Assembly (NCBI GenBank): GCA_007115705.1
Contig: QXEO01001835.1
Span: forward strand, 175,157-239,156
Origin: Dactylis glomerata
Taxonomy: Eukaryota > Streptophyta > Magnoliopsida > Poales > Poaceae
Direction of reading: 5' to 3'
DNA length: 64,000 nucleotides
Shown here piece after piece: positions 10,876 to 22,103 of this stretch. Made by a program: the position numbers and the translations under genes. Position 1 is the first letter of the stretch. Every line of letters begins with the position of its first letter. The notes under the pieces are model-generated. The model saw only the letters and a list, made by a program, of their open reading frames with translations, did not search any database and was not told where the DNA came from.

Positions 10876-13805
10876 AGCATCCCCAAGCTTAACTCCTGCT
10901 CGTCCTCGAGTAGGTAAGTGATAACAAAAGAATAATTTTTGAGGTGACATGCACCTACACAATCTTGATCATATATGTAAGCATTGATGAGCTGGGATCA
11001 ATAGAACTTAAACATGGGCATGAAAGATATAATCATGACAATAAGAACTTAGCAACCATGTTGTAAACATGCAAATGAACACAAACAAAAGATCATGATA
11101 ATGAAACAATGAAAGTCAAACGTGTGTTCAAATCATAAGGAAAACATGCAAGTGGTTTTCAGCTTGTCCTTCAAAGAGAGCAAAACATAAATGCATAGGA
11201 CACCTCAAAGTTTAAGAGGGCGACTAGATACAAATAATTTAAGAACAAGTGAAACCAACAATATGAGTCAATCAATGAACCTTGGGACAATGCATATCAC
11301 ACTAAGAATGACAACTATGCTCTCTTAATGGTGCATAAAGAAAGAAGGTGGTGACTCAACATAAAAGTAGAAGAAAGGCCCTTCGCAGAGGGAAGCAGTG
11401 ATTGCAAGTTTTATAACCTTCCAAAATTATGGTACTTACCGGCTTTGAGCTCTCATTGCCCCCATCATAAGCATCTTGAATGGTTAAAGTTAATGCGAGA
11501 ACAATTATGATGCATATGCTTGACAAATCATAAGTTGAAAACCTCATGTCCCGTGAATACGAGTACCCAAACCATGCTAGTTTACTTAGAGTCCCAAGCA
11601 AGGCTCTTGTCATTGTAAATATATGTGTATCATTGAGAACCGCCAATGGGGTACCTCCGTGCCCGATGACATGGAACAAGCCCACACCAAAAGGACAGGA
11701 CAAGCAGACAATGAACACCTCGACATCTCTTTTATTTGCTATATTGTTTAGCTTTTTATTGTGAGATGCGTCGTCGAATGTTCACCATGGGTATGCTGCA
11801 AATTTCCACCATGAATTATGCATGGCTTAGATTGGCGGCCCGGCGTTTCCCTAACACATATAAAAACTCCATGATCCTCACAAGATTCCCAATTCATTTC
11901 ACACAGCGGGCATCCATAAACAAAAGATCACAATATCAACTCAAATAAGAAGTGCAATGTTGAAAGCTTGCCCCATGACGGCATGGCTGGGCTAGAATCC
12001 AACTTACAACTTGCAAGCATAACAACTCAGCATAAAAGACCACAATGTCAAAATTTTAGAACAGGAAAAAGTAAAGTGTGCCTTCCGGTTCGTGAGAGCT
12101 TTACTGACCGAATTTCGCATAACACTGGTAAGAGTTTAATTTGAAGAGAATATAAAAGCAAGTCAAATTTACTTGGAATAGCAAATTGCTAGTAGGTATA
12201 TATGGTGGACACAATGGCAAACTTGGCTATTAGGAGTTGGATGCACGAGTAGAGCTCATACTCAGTACAAGGTGAGGGCTAGCAAAAGACTGGGAGCGAC
12301 CAACTAAGAGAGCAATAATGGCCATAATCATGCAAAGCGACAAAGCGACATTAAAAGAAGCATACGATGGCATCAAAAGTCAAAAACTAAATGATCATGA
12401 AGGCTAATGGCGACTTTGGAAGAGTCTAACATGTGTAAGCATGCGCCAAGTCAACCCAAATAAAGCATCAAGGAGAAAACCAAAATAATGCTTCCATACA
12501 ATAAAGACAACGCATGATTTTTCAAAGGCTCATTAAGCAATCTCAGTTATTTGAGACAAGTCATGCTACAGCAAAACCACTAAGCATACTATCAAAAAGA
12601 CATCAAGCATGACATGTAAAAGCCTAAGCCGCAGTCTACACAAGCTCCTTCTTGTACCACTATTTTGCACAAAGCTTTTTCTCTTTTCCAACACCATTTG
12701 AAACTTTTATAAACACCTCTTTTGATGAAAACCAATAAAGTTCAGAGGCAAAAATACACCTTGATGAAAAGATATGACAAGATCTGAACGCATATCAAGG
12801 CAAAATCGAAAACCAAAAGCAGTAGCAGAAAAAGTAGAATGCTCGATTTTGAATAAGAGTGAAAACTAGAGCATTCTTTGCAAATGAAAACGAGTCAACT
12901 TCTCCAAAGGAAATTTGTTGGGGTCCAACCATTTATTGCAGCAAACAAACTAACTAAACAAACTAAGAAAACTAAAACAACTGACGCTCCAAGAAAAACA
13001 CATAGTGCATGAAGCAATAAAAATATAGTGTTTTGAAAGGTGACCTGATTTTTGCCGATGAAGAAGGGGTGCCTCGGGGGCATCCCCAAGCTTTGACGCT
13101 TGTACTTCTTGGATATTTCTTGGGGTGATGCATGGGCATCCCCAAGCTTGAGCTTTTGTCCATTCTTCAACTCATCTCATCATTCTCCAATCCCTACACT
13201 TGAAAACTTCCTTCATACAAAACTAAACACAATTCTATTAGCAACATTAGTGCAAGCATAAAATATATTCATCCTCTTTTAGCTTCAGGTTTCAACTCAA
13301 AACCACCACATATAAAGTATATACTACTGTAGCAACTTCCACAAGAGTTCCATGATCAAAAAGAACTCAAAAGAAAGCGATAAAGTGGCAAAAACAAATA
13401 TTGGCAGAAATCTGTCAAAACTGGACAGCTGATAATGGACGAATTTTTGAGGGATTTTCCGTTCCTCAAATCAAAAAGTGTTCAACTAAGAAAGGTTTGG
13501 ATATAACCTGGGGCATAAGCACAAGAAATTTAAGGTCCAAAAGATATACAGAGATTTTTCACGAATTTTTACGGTGCAGCACCAAAAACAGTTTCAGGAC
13601 AGCAATAACCCCAAATCTTTACCTCACTCAAATTAGAGGCTTCTCTTGGCACAAAAATGAAATAAACAAGATAAGGAGCGGTCATTACAGTAGTAATGAC
13701 TTCCAAGACTCAAATAAAAGAAAAAGTACTGAAAAGTAAACAATGGGTTATCTCCCAAGAGTGCTTTTCTTTAACGCCTTTGAGCTAGGCGCAGAAAATT
13801 GTGAA
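10876..13805 (-). other. Internal region 1, downstream of the gag-like ORF: no domain recognised
   Basis: Starts next to LTR A with the polypurine tract complement (AGCATCCCCAAGCTT at 10876-10890). The sequence CATCCCCAAGCTT recurs near 13080-13092 and 13138-13150, so polypurine-like boxes occur inside as well. Short open frames (for example near 11356-11718 and 12895-13170 on the minus strand) show no domain, and I do not call them genes. The pol region expected here in an autonomous element is missing. Confidence 0.7.
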
Positions 13806-14672
13806 TCAAGTAATATCAATAGATGAAGCACTAGGATCAGCGCGTGCCTTACGTCTTGCTTTCTTACCTTTGCTCTTGATTTTAGGAAAGACGTGGTTAT
13901 TGCAAGGTGGAGTGGTGAATGTTATATTGCCTTTTCCCACGTCGATGACGGCGCCTAAGAGCTTCAAGAGTGATCTCCCAAGTGTGATTTGTCCTTTCCC
14001 TACACATTCAATAACAAGATAATCAGTAGATATCATTCTTCCTAGGACTTTTGTAAAGACTCCTTCAGCAATTCCAAGGGGAAATATAGTGGCATTGTTA
14101 GTAAGAGAAATTTCTTCTCCCCCCTCAGAAAGCTTCCAAAGACTCAAAGATTCATAGACACTCTTTGGCATAAGACAAAATTCAGACATAATATCACAAC
14201 GAGCATGAAAAGTTTCACCATTAATGGTGATTTTTATTGTAGGTTTCCAACTCGAAGGTTCAGAATTTATTGGCACATAATAAAAATGCTGGCGCAAAGT
14301 ATTGTAACAAGAGTTCAAACTAGCAGTGCGAGCCTCAAGAGTATTAAGTCTATTAAAGATGCACACAAGAGAGGAATCAAAATAGGTTGGCATGCTATAA
14401 ATTGTAATCAACTTTTTTATAGTATTGAAGGCTTGATCTCCATCACAATGAAGGAAATCTCCTTCAGAAGTAGCATCCAAAGCATATCTATAACGAAGAG
14501 AAAGTCCAAAGTAAAAACAACTAAGAAGCAAACTCAAAGTCATTTTAGGTTCAGTTTTTTCATACCAATCATAAATCCTAGACCAAGCTTCCTTAAAACT
14601 TTCCTCATCCTTTTGCTTAAAAGTGAAAATCATGTCCTCGGGGGACATAGCAGTAGCAACGGAACTAGACAT
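13806..14672 (-). CDS. Gag / retropepsin-like protein of a non-autonomous gypsy-type element, copy 1
   Basis: A 288-aa intact frame starting MSSSVATAMSPEDM. Residues about 20-100 (EESFKEAWSRIYDWYEK and later DGDQAFNTIKKL) resemble the retrotransposon gag segment that packages RNA. Residues about 145-260 (KITINGETFHARCDIMSEFC, MPKSVYESL, ITLGRSLLKLLGAVIDVGKG) align in layout with plant gypsy aspartic proteases. The catalytic D[ST]GA motif expected before MPKSVY is not present; the local sequence is CDIMSEF. The tail is Lys/Arg-rich (KSKGKKARRKARADP). No zinc knuckle is seen. It lies about 165 bp inside the primer site. The same frame is kept in the second copy, so it may be under constraint or simply young. 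Confidence 0.65.
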   Translation of the reverse strand: MSSSVATAMSPEDMIFTFKQKDEESFKEAWSRIYDWYEKTEPKMTLSLLLSCFYFGLSLRYRYALDATSEGDFLHCDGDQAFNTIKKLITIYSMPTYFDSSLVCIFNRLNTLEARTASLNSCYNTLRQHFYYVPINSEPSSWKPTIKITINGETFHARCDIMSEFCLMPKSVYESLSLWKLSEGGEEISLTNNATIFPLGIAEGVFTKVLGRMISTDYLVIECVGKGQITLGRSLLKLLGAVIDVGKGNITFTTPPCNNHVFPKIKSKGKKARRKARADPSASSIDIT

Positions 14673-14837
14673 AGTAAACTAAAGCAAACAAGTAAAAACA
14701 GCTACCAAGGATTCTAATTTTTTTTGGATTTTTGATATAAAAAGCAATGCAGGTAAAATAAAATAAAGTAAAGCAAAACAATAACAAAGTAAAGAATGTG
14801 TGTGCGAAGAACTCCCCTCGCAGAAGTCTTCTCTCTT

Positions 14838-14854
14838 CCCCGGCAACGGCGCCA
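14838..14854 (-). other. Primer-binding site, tRNA-Asp type, copy 1
   Basis: On the minus strand TGGCGCCGTTGCCGGGG matches the 3' end of plant tRNA-Asp. It sits 10 bp inside LTR B, which acts as the 5' LTR of this unit. It fixes the element's orientation. Confidence 0.85.
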
Positions 14855-14864
14855 GAAAAGAAGC

Positions 14865-16487
14865 TGCTGACTCGGTGATGGCGCCAGAAAATAGCTGTGG
14901 CGTGTAGATGATGTGGAGCAGACGTCCTTGTGCGTGGTGATTGACCAGCCCGTTGGGAACCCCAAGAGGAAGGTATGATGAGTGTAGCGGCTAGTTTTCC
15001 CTCAGTTAAGAAACCAAGGTTTATCGATCAGGAGAAGAGAGACGGTGACGACTGAAGGTGTTTGTGGAACCTGCACACACACAAACAAATACTTTGTCCC
15101 CAACTTGCGATGAGGTTGCCAATCTCATCGGTTTGCTTGAAACAAAGGTTATGAGTGTATCGAGTGGAAAACAATAGTAATATGCGAGTAAAGTAAACAA
15201 TGTGGGAAAAGTAAACAGGTGATTGCAATATGATTAAAATAGGACCGGGGTCCACAGTTCACTAGTGGTGTCTCTCCATAGATAAAATAACATGCTGGGT
15301 AAACAAATTACAGTTGGGCAATTGATAGAATAAAGATAACGTGATATGTCAAGAAGATCACTATGAGATTTACTCTGGGCATTACAACAAAATACATAGA
15401 CCGCCATCCAACTGCATCTATGACTAATAATCCACCCCCAGGGATATCATCCGAACACCCCGAAAGTATTAAGTTGCGAACAACAGATAATTGCATTAAG
15501 CAAAGTGTGTAATGTAAACAAAGCATATGCCCTTGAGCATATGAATGTTGTTTTCTCCCTAGTAGCAACAGCACATCTACCACCTTAGAGGTTTCTGTCA
15601 CTCCCCCAGGTGAAATAGAGGCATGAACCCACTATCGAGCATAAATACCCCCTCTTGGAGTCACTAGCAACTACTCGGCCAAGATAGCTACTAACAACGG
15701 AGAGCATGCAAGATCATAAACAACATAGAGATAACAAAAGATATAATTCAGTACAGCAACTTAATCATAAACACCAATATTCATCGGATCCCAACAAACC
15801 AACATCATACAATTACATAATGGTGATCTCAATCATGTAGGGCAGCTCATGAGATCTAAACATGAAGCACATGGTGGAGAAGACAACCATCTAGCTACTG
15901 CTATGGACCCATAGTCCAAGGTAGACTACTCACTCATCGCTCCAGAGGCAAGCATGGCGATGAAGAAGACCTCCGGTGGCGATTCCCCTCTCCGGCAGGG
16001 TGCCGGGAAGAGCTTCTGGACCCTCCTGATCTTCGGGTCGACGGCGGCGGCGGATCGCGATGTATTCTAGAAAACTGATCGGGCCCTTAGGTTTTTCTCG
16101 TCAGGGGGTATATATAGGCGAAAGGGCGATGTCAGAGGAGGGGCCATAGCCCCTCACACGGGCCCGGCGCGGCCAGGGGGTAGGCCGCGCCGCCCCTGTG
16201 TGTGGGGGCCACGTGGCCCCCCTCCATCAGGTCTTCGGATGTTTGGGAGCTTCCCCGTGAAATATGACTTCAGGAACTTGTTTCGTCCAATTCCGAGAAT
16301 ATTTCCTGTGTATCACTTCTGAAACACAAAAACATCAGAAAACAGGAAACTGGCACTGTGGCACTTCATTAATAGGTTAGTTCCGGAAAATGTATAAAAG
16401 TACCACTAAGTGTAACGAAACAATAGGCAAATGGTGTAAAACAAAGCATGGAGCATCAAAAATTATAGATACGTTTGAGACGTATCA
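14865..16487 (-). repeat. LTR B (middle LTR, shared by both units)
   Basis: 1623 bp with the same termini as LTRs A and C. It is followed on one side by a primer site and on the other by a polypurine tract, so it serves as 5' LTR of one unit and 3' LTR of the other. No GGAAG lies at either of its borders. It carries several private substitutions compared with the outer LTRs. Confidence 0.9.
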
Positions 16488-19417
16488 AGCATCCCCAAGC
16501 TTAACTCCTGCTCGTCCTCGAGTAGGTAAGTGATAACAAAAGAATAATTTTTGAGGTGACATGCACTTACACAATCTTGATCATATATGTAAGCATTGAT
16601 GAGCTGGGATCAATAGAACTTAAACATGGGCATGAAAGATATAATCATGACAATAAGAACTTAGCAACCATGTTGTAAACATGCAAATGAACACAAACAA
16701 AAGATCATGATAATGAAACAATGAAAGTCAAACGTGTGTTCAAATCATAAGGAAAACATGCAAGTGGTTTTTAGCTTGTCCTTCAAAGAGAGCAAAACAT
16801 AAATGCATAGGACACCTCAAAGTTTAAGAGGGCGACTAGATACAAATAATTTAAGAACAAGTGAAACCAACAATATGAGTCAATCAATGAACCTTGGGAC
16901 AATGCATATCACACTAAGAATGACAACTATGCTCTCTTAATGGTGCATAAAGAAAGAAGGTGGTGACTCAACATAAAAGTAGAAGAAAGGCCCTTTGCAG
17001 AGGGAAGCAGTGATTGCAAGTTTTATAACCTTCAAAAATTATGGTACTTACCGGCTTTGAGGTCTCATTGCCCCCATCATAAGCATCTTGAATGGTTAAA
17101 GTTAATGCGAGAACAATTATGATGCATATGCTTGACAAATCATAAGTTGAAAACCTCATGTCCCGTGAATACGAGTACCCAAACCATGCTAGTTTACTTA
17201 GAGTCCCAAGCAAGGCTCTTGTCATTGTAAATATATGTGTATCATTGAGAACCGCCAATGGGGTACCTCCGTGCCCGATGACATGGAACAAGCCCACACC
17301 AAAATGACAGGACAAGCAGACAATGAACACCTCGACATCTCTTTTATTTGCTATATTGTTTAGCTTTTTATTGTGAGATGCGTCGTCGAATGTTCACCAT
17401 GGGTATGCTGCAAATTTCCACCATGAATTATGCATGGCTTAGATTGGCGGCCCGGCGTTTCCCTAACACATATTAAAACTCCATGATCCTCACAAGATTC
17501 CCAATTCATTTCACACAGCGGGCATCCATAAACAAAAGATCACAATATCAACTCAAATAAGAAGTGCAATGTTGAAAGCTTGCCCCATGACGGCATGGCT
17601 GGGCTAGAATCCAACTTACAACTTGCAAGCATAACAACTCAGCATAAAAGACCACAATGTCAAAATTTTAGAACAGGAAAAAGTAAAGTATGCCTTCCGG
17701 TTCGTGAGAGCTTTACTGACCAAATTTCGCATAACACTGGTAAGAGTTTAATTTGAAGAGAATATAAAAGCAAGTCAAATTTACTTGGAATAGCAAATTG
17801 CTAGTAGGTATATATGGTGGACACAATGGCAAACTTGGCTATTAGGAGTTGGATGCACGAGTAGAGCTCATACTCAGTACAAGGTGAGGGCTAGCAAAAG
17901 ACTGGGAGCGACCAACTAAGAGAGCAATAATGGCCATAATCATGCAAAGCGACAAAGCGACATTAAAAGAAGCATACGATGGCATCAAAAGTCAAAAACT
18001 AAATGATCATGAAGGCTAATGGCGACTTTGGAAGAGTCTAACATGTGTAAGCATGCGCCAAGTCAACCCAAATAAAGCATCAAGGAGAAAACCAAAATAA
18101 TGCTTCCATACAATAAAGACAACGCATGATTTTTCAAAGGCTCATTAAGCAATCTCAGTTATTTGAGACAAGTCATGCTACAGCAAAACCACTAAGCATA
18201 CTATCAAAAAGACATCAAGCATGACATGTAAAAGCCTAAGCCGCAGTCTACACAAGCTCCTTCTTGTACCACTATTTTGCACAAAGCTTTTTCTCTTTTC
18301 CAACACCATTTGAAACTTTTATAAACACCTCTTTTGATGAAAACCAATAAAGTTCAGAGGCAAAAATACACCTTGATGAAAAGATATGACAAGATCTGAA
18401 CGCATATCAAGGCGAAATCGAAAACCAAAAGCAGTAGCAGAAAAAGTAGAATGCTTGATTTTGAATAAGAGTGAAAACTAGAGCATTCTTTGCAAATGAA
18501 AACGAGTCAACTTCTCCAAAGGAAATTTGTTGGGGTCCAACCATTTATTGCAGCAAACAAACAAACTAAACAAACTAAGAAAACTAAAACAACTGGCGCT
18601 CCAAGAAAAACACATAGTGCATGAAGCAATAAAAATATAGTGTTTTGAAAGGTGACCTGATTTTTGCCGATGAAGAAGGGGTGCCTCGGGGGCATCCCCA
18701 AGCTTTGACGCTTGTACTTCTTGGATATTTCTTGGGGTGATGCATGGGAATCCCCAAGCTTGAGCTTTTGTCCATTCTTCAACTCATCTCATCATTCTCC
18801 AATCCCTACACTTGAAAACTTCCTTCATACAAAACTAAACACAATTCTATTAGCAACATTAGTGCAAGCATAAAATATATTCATCCTCTTTTAGCTTCAG
18901 GTTTCAACTCAAAACCACCACATATAAAGTATATACTACTGTAGCAACTTCCACAAGAGTTCCATGATCAAAAAGAACTCAAAAGAAAGCGATAAAGTGG
19001 CAAAAACAAATATTGGCAGAAATCTGTCAAAACTGGACAGCTGATAATGGACGAATTTTTGAGGGATTTTCCGTTGCTCAAATCAAAAAGTGTTCAACTA
19101 AGAAAATTTTGGATATAACCTGGGGCATAAGCACAAGAAATTTCAGGTCCAAAAGATATACAGAGATTTTTCACGAATTTTTACGGTGCAGAACCGAAAA
19201 CAGTTTCAGGACAGCAATAACCCCAAATCTTTACCTCACTCAAATTAGAGGCTTCTCTTGGCACAAAAACGAAATAAACAAGATAAGGAGCGGTCATTAC
19301 AGTAGTAATGACTTCCAAGACTCAAATAAAAGAAAAAGTACTGAAAAGTAAACAATGGGTTATCTCCCAAGAGTGCTTTTCTTTAACGCCTTTGAGCTAG
19401 GCGCAGAAAATTGCGAA
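16488..19417 (-). other. Internal region 2, downstream of the gag-like ORF: no domain recognised
   Basis: Near-identical to internal region 1 at an offset of 5612 bp, with scattered substitutions (for example AAAGGAC at 11691-11697 versus AAATGAC here, and GGCAAAATCG versus GGCGAAATCG near 18411). The polypurine tract complement is at 16488-16502. No pol domain is seen. Confidence 0.7.
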
Positions 19418-20284
19418 TCAAGTAATATCAATAGATGAAGCACTAGGATCAGCGCGTGCCTTACGTCTTGCTTTCTTACCTTTGCTCTTGATTTTAGGAA
19501 AGACGTGGTTATTGCAAGGTGGAGTGGTGAATGTTATATTGCCTTTTCCCACGTCGATGACGGCGCCTAAGAGCTTCAAGAGTGATCTCCCAAGTGTGAT
19601 TTGTCCTTTCCCTACACATTCAATAACAAGATAATCAGTAGATATCATTCTTCCTAGGACTTTTGTAAAGACTCCTTCAGCAATTCCAAGGGGAAATATA
19701 GTGGCATTGTTAGTAAGAGAAATTTCTTCTCCCCCCTCAGAAAGCTTCCAAAGACTCAAAGATTCATAGACACTCTTTGGCATAAGACAAAATTCAGACA
19801 TAATATCACAACGATCATGAAAAGTTTCACCATTAATGGTGATTTTTATTGTAGGTTTCCAACTCGAAGGTTCAGAATTTATTGGCACATAATAAAAATG
19901 CTGGCGCAAAGTATTGTAACAAGAGTTCAAACTAGCAGTGCGAGCCTCAAGAGTATTAAGTCTATTAAAGATGCACACAAGAGAGGAATCAAAATAGGTT
20001 GGCATGCTATAAATTGTAATCAACTTTTTTATAGTATTGAAGGCTTGATCTCCATCACAATGAAGGAAATCTCCTTCAAAAGTAGCATCCAAAGCATATC
20101 TATAACGAAGAGAAAGTACAAAGTAAAAACTACTAAGAAGCAAACTCAAAGTCATTTTAGGTTCAGTTTTTTCATACCAATCATAAATCCTAGACCAAGC
20201 TTCCTTAAAACTTTCCTCATCCTTTTGCTTAAAAGTGAAAATCATGTCCTCGGGGGACATAGCAGTAGCAACGGAACTAGACAT
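19418..20284 (-). CDS. Gag / retropepsin-like protein of a non-autonomous gypsy-type element, copy 2
   Basis: A second 288-aa frame, full length and without stops. Compared with the copy at 13806-14672 I see only a few replacements (CFYFG to SFYFV, ATSEG to ATFEG, HARCD to HDRCD). The protease-like part again lacks a D[ST]GA motif. Two copies keeping one frame suggest the tandem form is recent or that the frame was selected; the sequence alone cannot separate these. Confidence 0.65.
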   Translation of the reverse strand: MSSSVATAMSPEDMIFTFKQKDEESFKEAWSRIYDWYEKTEPKMTLSLLLSSFYFVLSLRYRYALDATFEGDFLHCDGDQAFNTIKKLITIYSMPTYFDSSLVCIFNRLNTLEARTASLNSCYNTLRQHFYYVPINSEPSSWKPTIKITINGETFHDRCDIMSEFCLMPKSVYESLSLWKLSEGGEEISLTNNATIFPLGIAEGVFTKVLGRMISTDYLVIECVGKGQITLGRSLLKLLGAVIDVGKGNITFTTPPCNNHVFPKIKSKGKKARRKARADPSASSIDIT

Positions 20285-20449
20285 AGTAAACTAAAGCAAA
20301 CAAGTAAAAACAGCTACCAAGGATTCTAATTTTTTTTGGATTTTTGATATAAAAAGCAATGCAGGTAAAATAAAATAAAGTAAAGCAAAACAATAACAAA
20401 GTAAAGAATGTGTGTGCGAAGAACTCCCCTCGCAGAAGTCTTCTCTCTT

Positions 20450-20466
20450 CCCCGGCAACGGCGCCA
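20450..20466 (-). other. Primer-binding site, tRNA-Asp type, copy 2
   Basis: The same 17-nt match as at 14838-14854, 10 bp inside LTR C. It shows that the second unit also has a complete 5' start. Confidence 0.85.
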
Positions 20467-20476
20467 GAAAAGAAGC

Positions 20477-22098
20477 TGCTGACTCGGTGATGGCGCCAGA
20501 AAATAGCTGTGGCGTGTAGATGATGTGGAGCAGACGTCCTTGTGCGTGGTGATTGACCAGCCCGTTGGGAACCCCAAGAGGAAGGTATGATGAGTGTAGC
20601 GGCTAGTTTTCCCTCAGTTAAGAAACCAAGGTTTATCGATCAGGAGAAGAGAGACGGTGACGACTGAAGGTGTTTGTGGAACCTGCACACACACAAACAA
20701 ATACTTTGTCCCCAACTTGCGATGAGGTTGCCAATCTCATCGGTTTGCTTGAAACAAAGGTTATGAGTGTATCGAGTGGAAAACAATAGTAATATGCGAG
20801 TAAAGTAAACAATGTGGGAAAAGTAAACAGGTGATTGCAATATGATTAAAATAGGACCGGGGTCCACAGTTCACTAGTGGTGTCTCTCCATAGATAAAAT
20901 AACATGCTGGGTAAACAAATTACAGTTGGGCAATTGATAGAATAAAGATAACGTGATATGTCAAGAAGATCACTATGAGATTTACTCTGGGCATTACAAC
21001 AAAATACATAGACCGCCATCCAACTGCATCTATGACTAATAATCCACCCCCAGGGATATCATCCGAACACCCCGAAAGTATTAAGTTGCGAACAACAGAT
21101 AATTGCATTAAGCAAAGTGTGTAATGTAAACAAAGCATATGCCCTTGAGCATATGAATGTTGTTTTCTCCCTAGTAGCAACAGCACATCTACCACCTTAG
21201 AGGTTTCTGTCACTCCCCCAGGTGAAATAGAGGCATGAACCCACTATCGAGCATAAATACCCCCTCTTGGAGTCACTAGCAACTACTCGGCCAAGATAGC
21301 TACTAACAACGGAGAGCATGCAAGATCATAAACAACATAGAGATAACAAAAGATATAATTCAGTACAACAACTTAATCATAAACACCAATATTCATCGGA
21401 TCCCAACAAACCAACATCATACAATTACATAACGGTGATCTCAATCATGTAGGGCAGCTCATGAGATCTAAACATGAAGCACATGGTGGAGAAGACAACC
21501 ATCTAGCTACTGCTATGGACCCATAGTCCAAGGTAGACTACTCACTCATCGCTCCGGAGGCAAGCATGGCGATGAAGAAGACCTCCGGTGGCAATTCCCC
21601 TCTCCGGCAGGGTGCCGGGAAGAGCTTCTGGACCCTCCCGATCTTCGGGTCGACGGCGGCGGCGGATCGCGATGTATTCTGGAAAACTGATCGGGCTTTA
21701 GGTTTTTCTCGTCAGGGGGTATATATAGGCGAAAGGGCGATGTCAGAGGAGGGGCCACGGCCCCTCACACGGGCCCGGCGCGGCCAGGGGGTAGGCCGCG
21801 CCGCCCCTGTGTGTGGGGGCCACGTGGCCCCCCTCCGTCAGGTCTTCGGATGTTTGGGAGCTTCCCCGTGAAATATGACTTCAGGAACTTGTTTCGTCCA
21901 ATTCCGAGAATATTTCCTGTGTATCACTTCTGAAACACAAAAACAGCAGAAAACAGGAAACTGGCACTGTGGCACTTCGTTAATAGGTTAGTTCCGGAAA
22001 ATGTATAAAAGTACCACTAAGTGTAACGAAACAATAGGCAAATGGTGTAAAACAAAGCATGGAGCATCAAAAATTATAGATACGTTTGAGACGTATCA
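20477..22098 (-). repeat. LTR C (5' LTR of the complex)
   Basis: 1622 bp; one base shorter than the others because CCCTTAGG reads CTTTAGG near 21698. Its outer end CGTATCA is followed directly by the GGAAG target duplication. Confidence 0.9.
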
Positions 22099-22103
22099 GG
22101 AAG
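22099..22103. repeat. Right target-site duplication (GGAAG) of the LTR complex
   Basis: Matches 9248-9252. Read on the minus strand, TNP2 codons run through GTGGGTATCTTCC here and continue with CTTCCCGAGAATGTC at the other side. Confidence 0.9.

Larger units (their letters stand above)
9253..22098 (-). mobile_element. Gypsy-type non-autonomous LTR retrotransposon in tandem form: LTR-INT-LTR-INT-LTR
   Basis: Three LTRs of 1622-1623 bp alternate with two 3989-bp internal regions, giving a period of 5612 bp. LTR ends are TGATACGTCT and GAGTCAGCA in the minus orientation. Each internal region has a primer site matching the tRNA-Asp 3' end, a gag/protease-like ORF, a long stretch with no recognised domain and a GGGGATGCT polypurine tract. 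One GGAAG duplication flanks the whole 12.8 kb. No reverse transcriptase, RNase H or integrase is visible, so it would have depended on a partner element. The gypsy assignment rests on the protease-like segment and primer site and is inferred. Confidence 0.9.

Noticed and set aside
14838..14854. A tRNA-Asp gene
   Set aside because: Only 17 nt of the tRNA 3' end are matched, next to an LTR. This is a primer-binding site.
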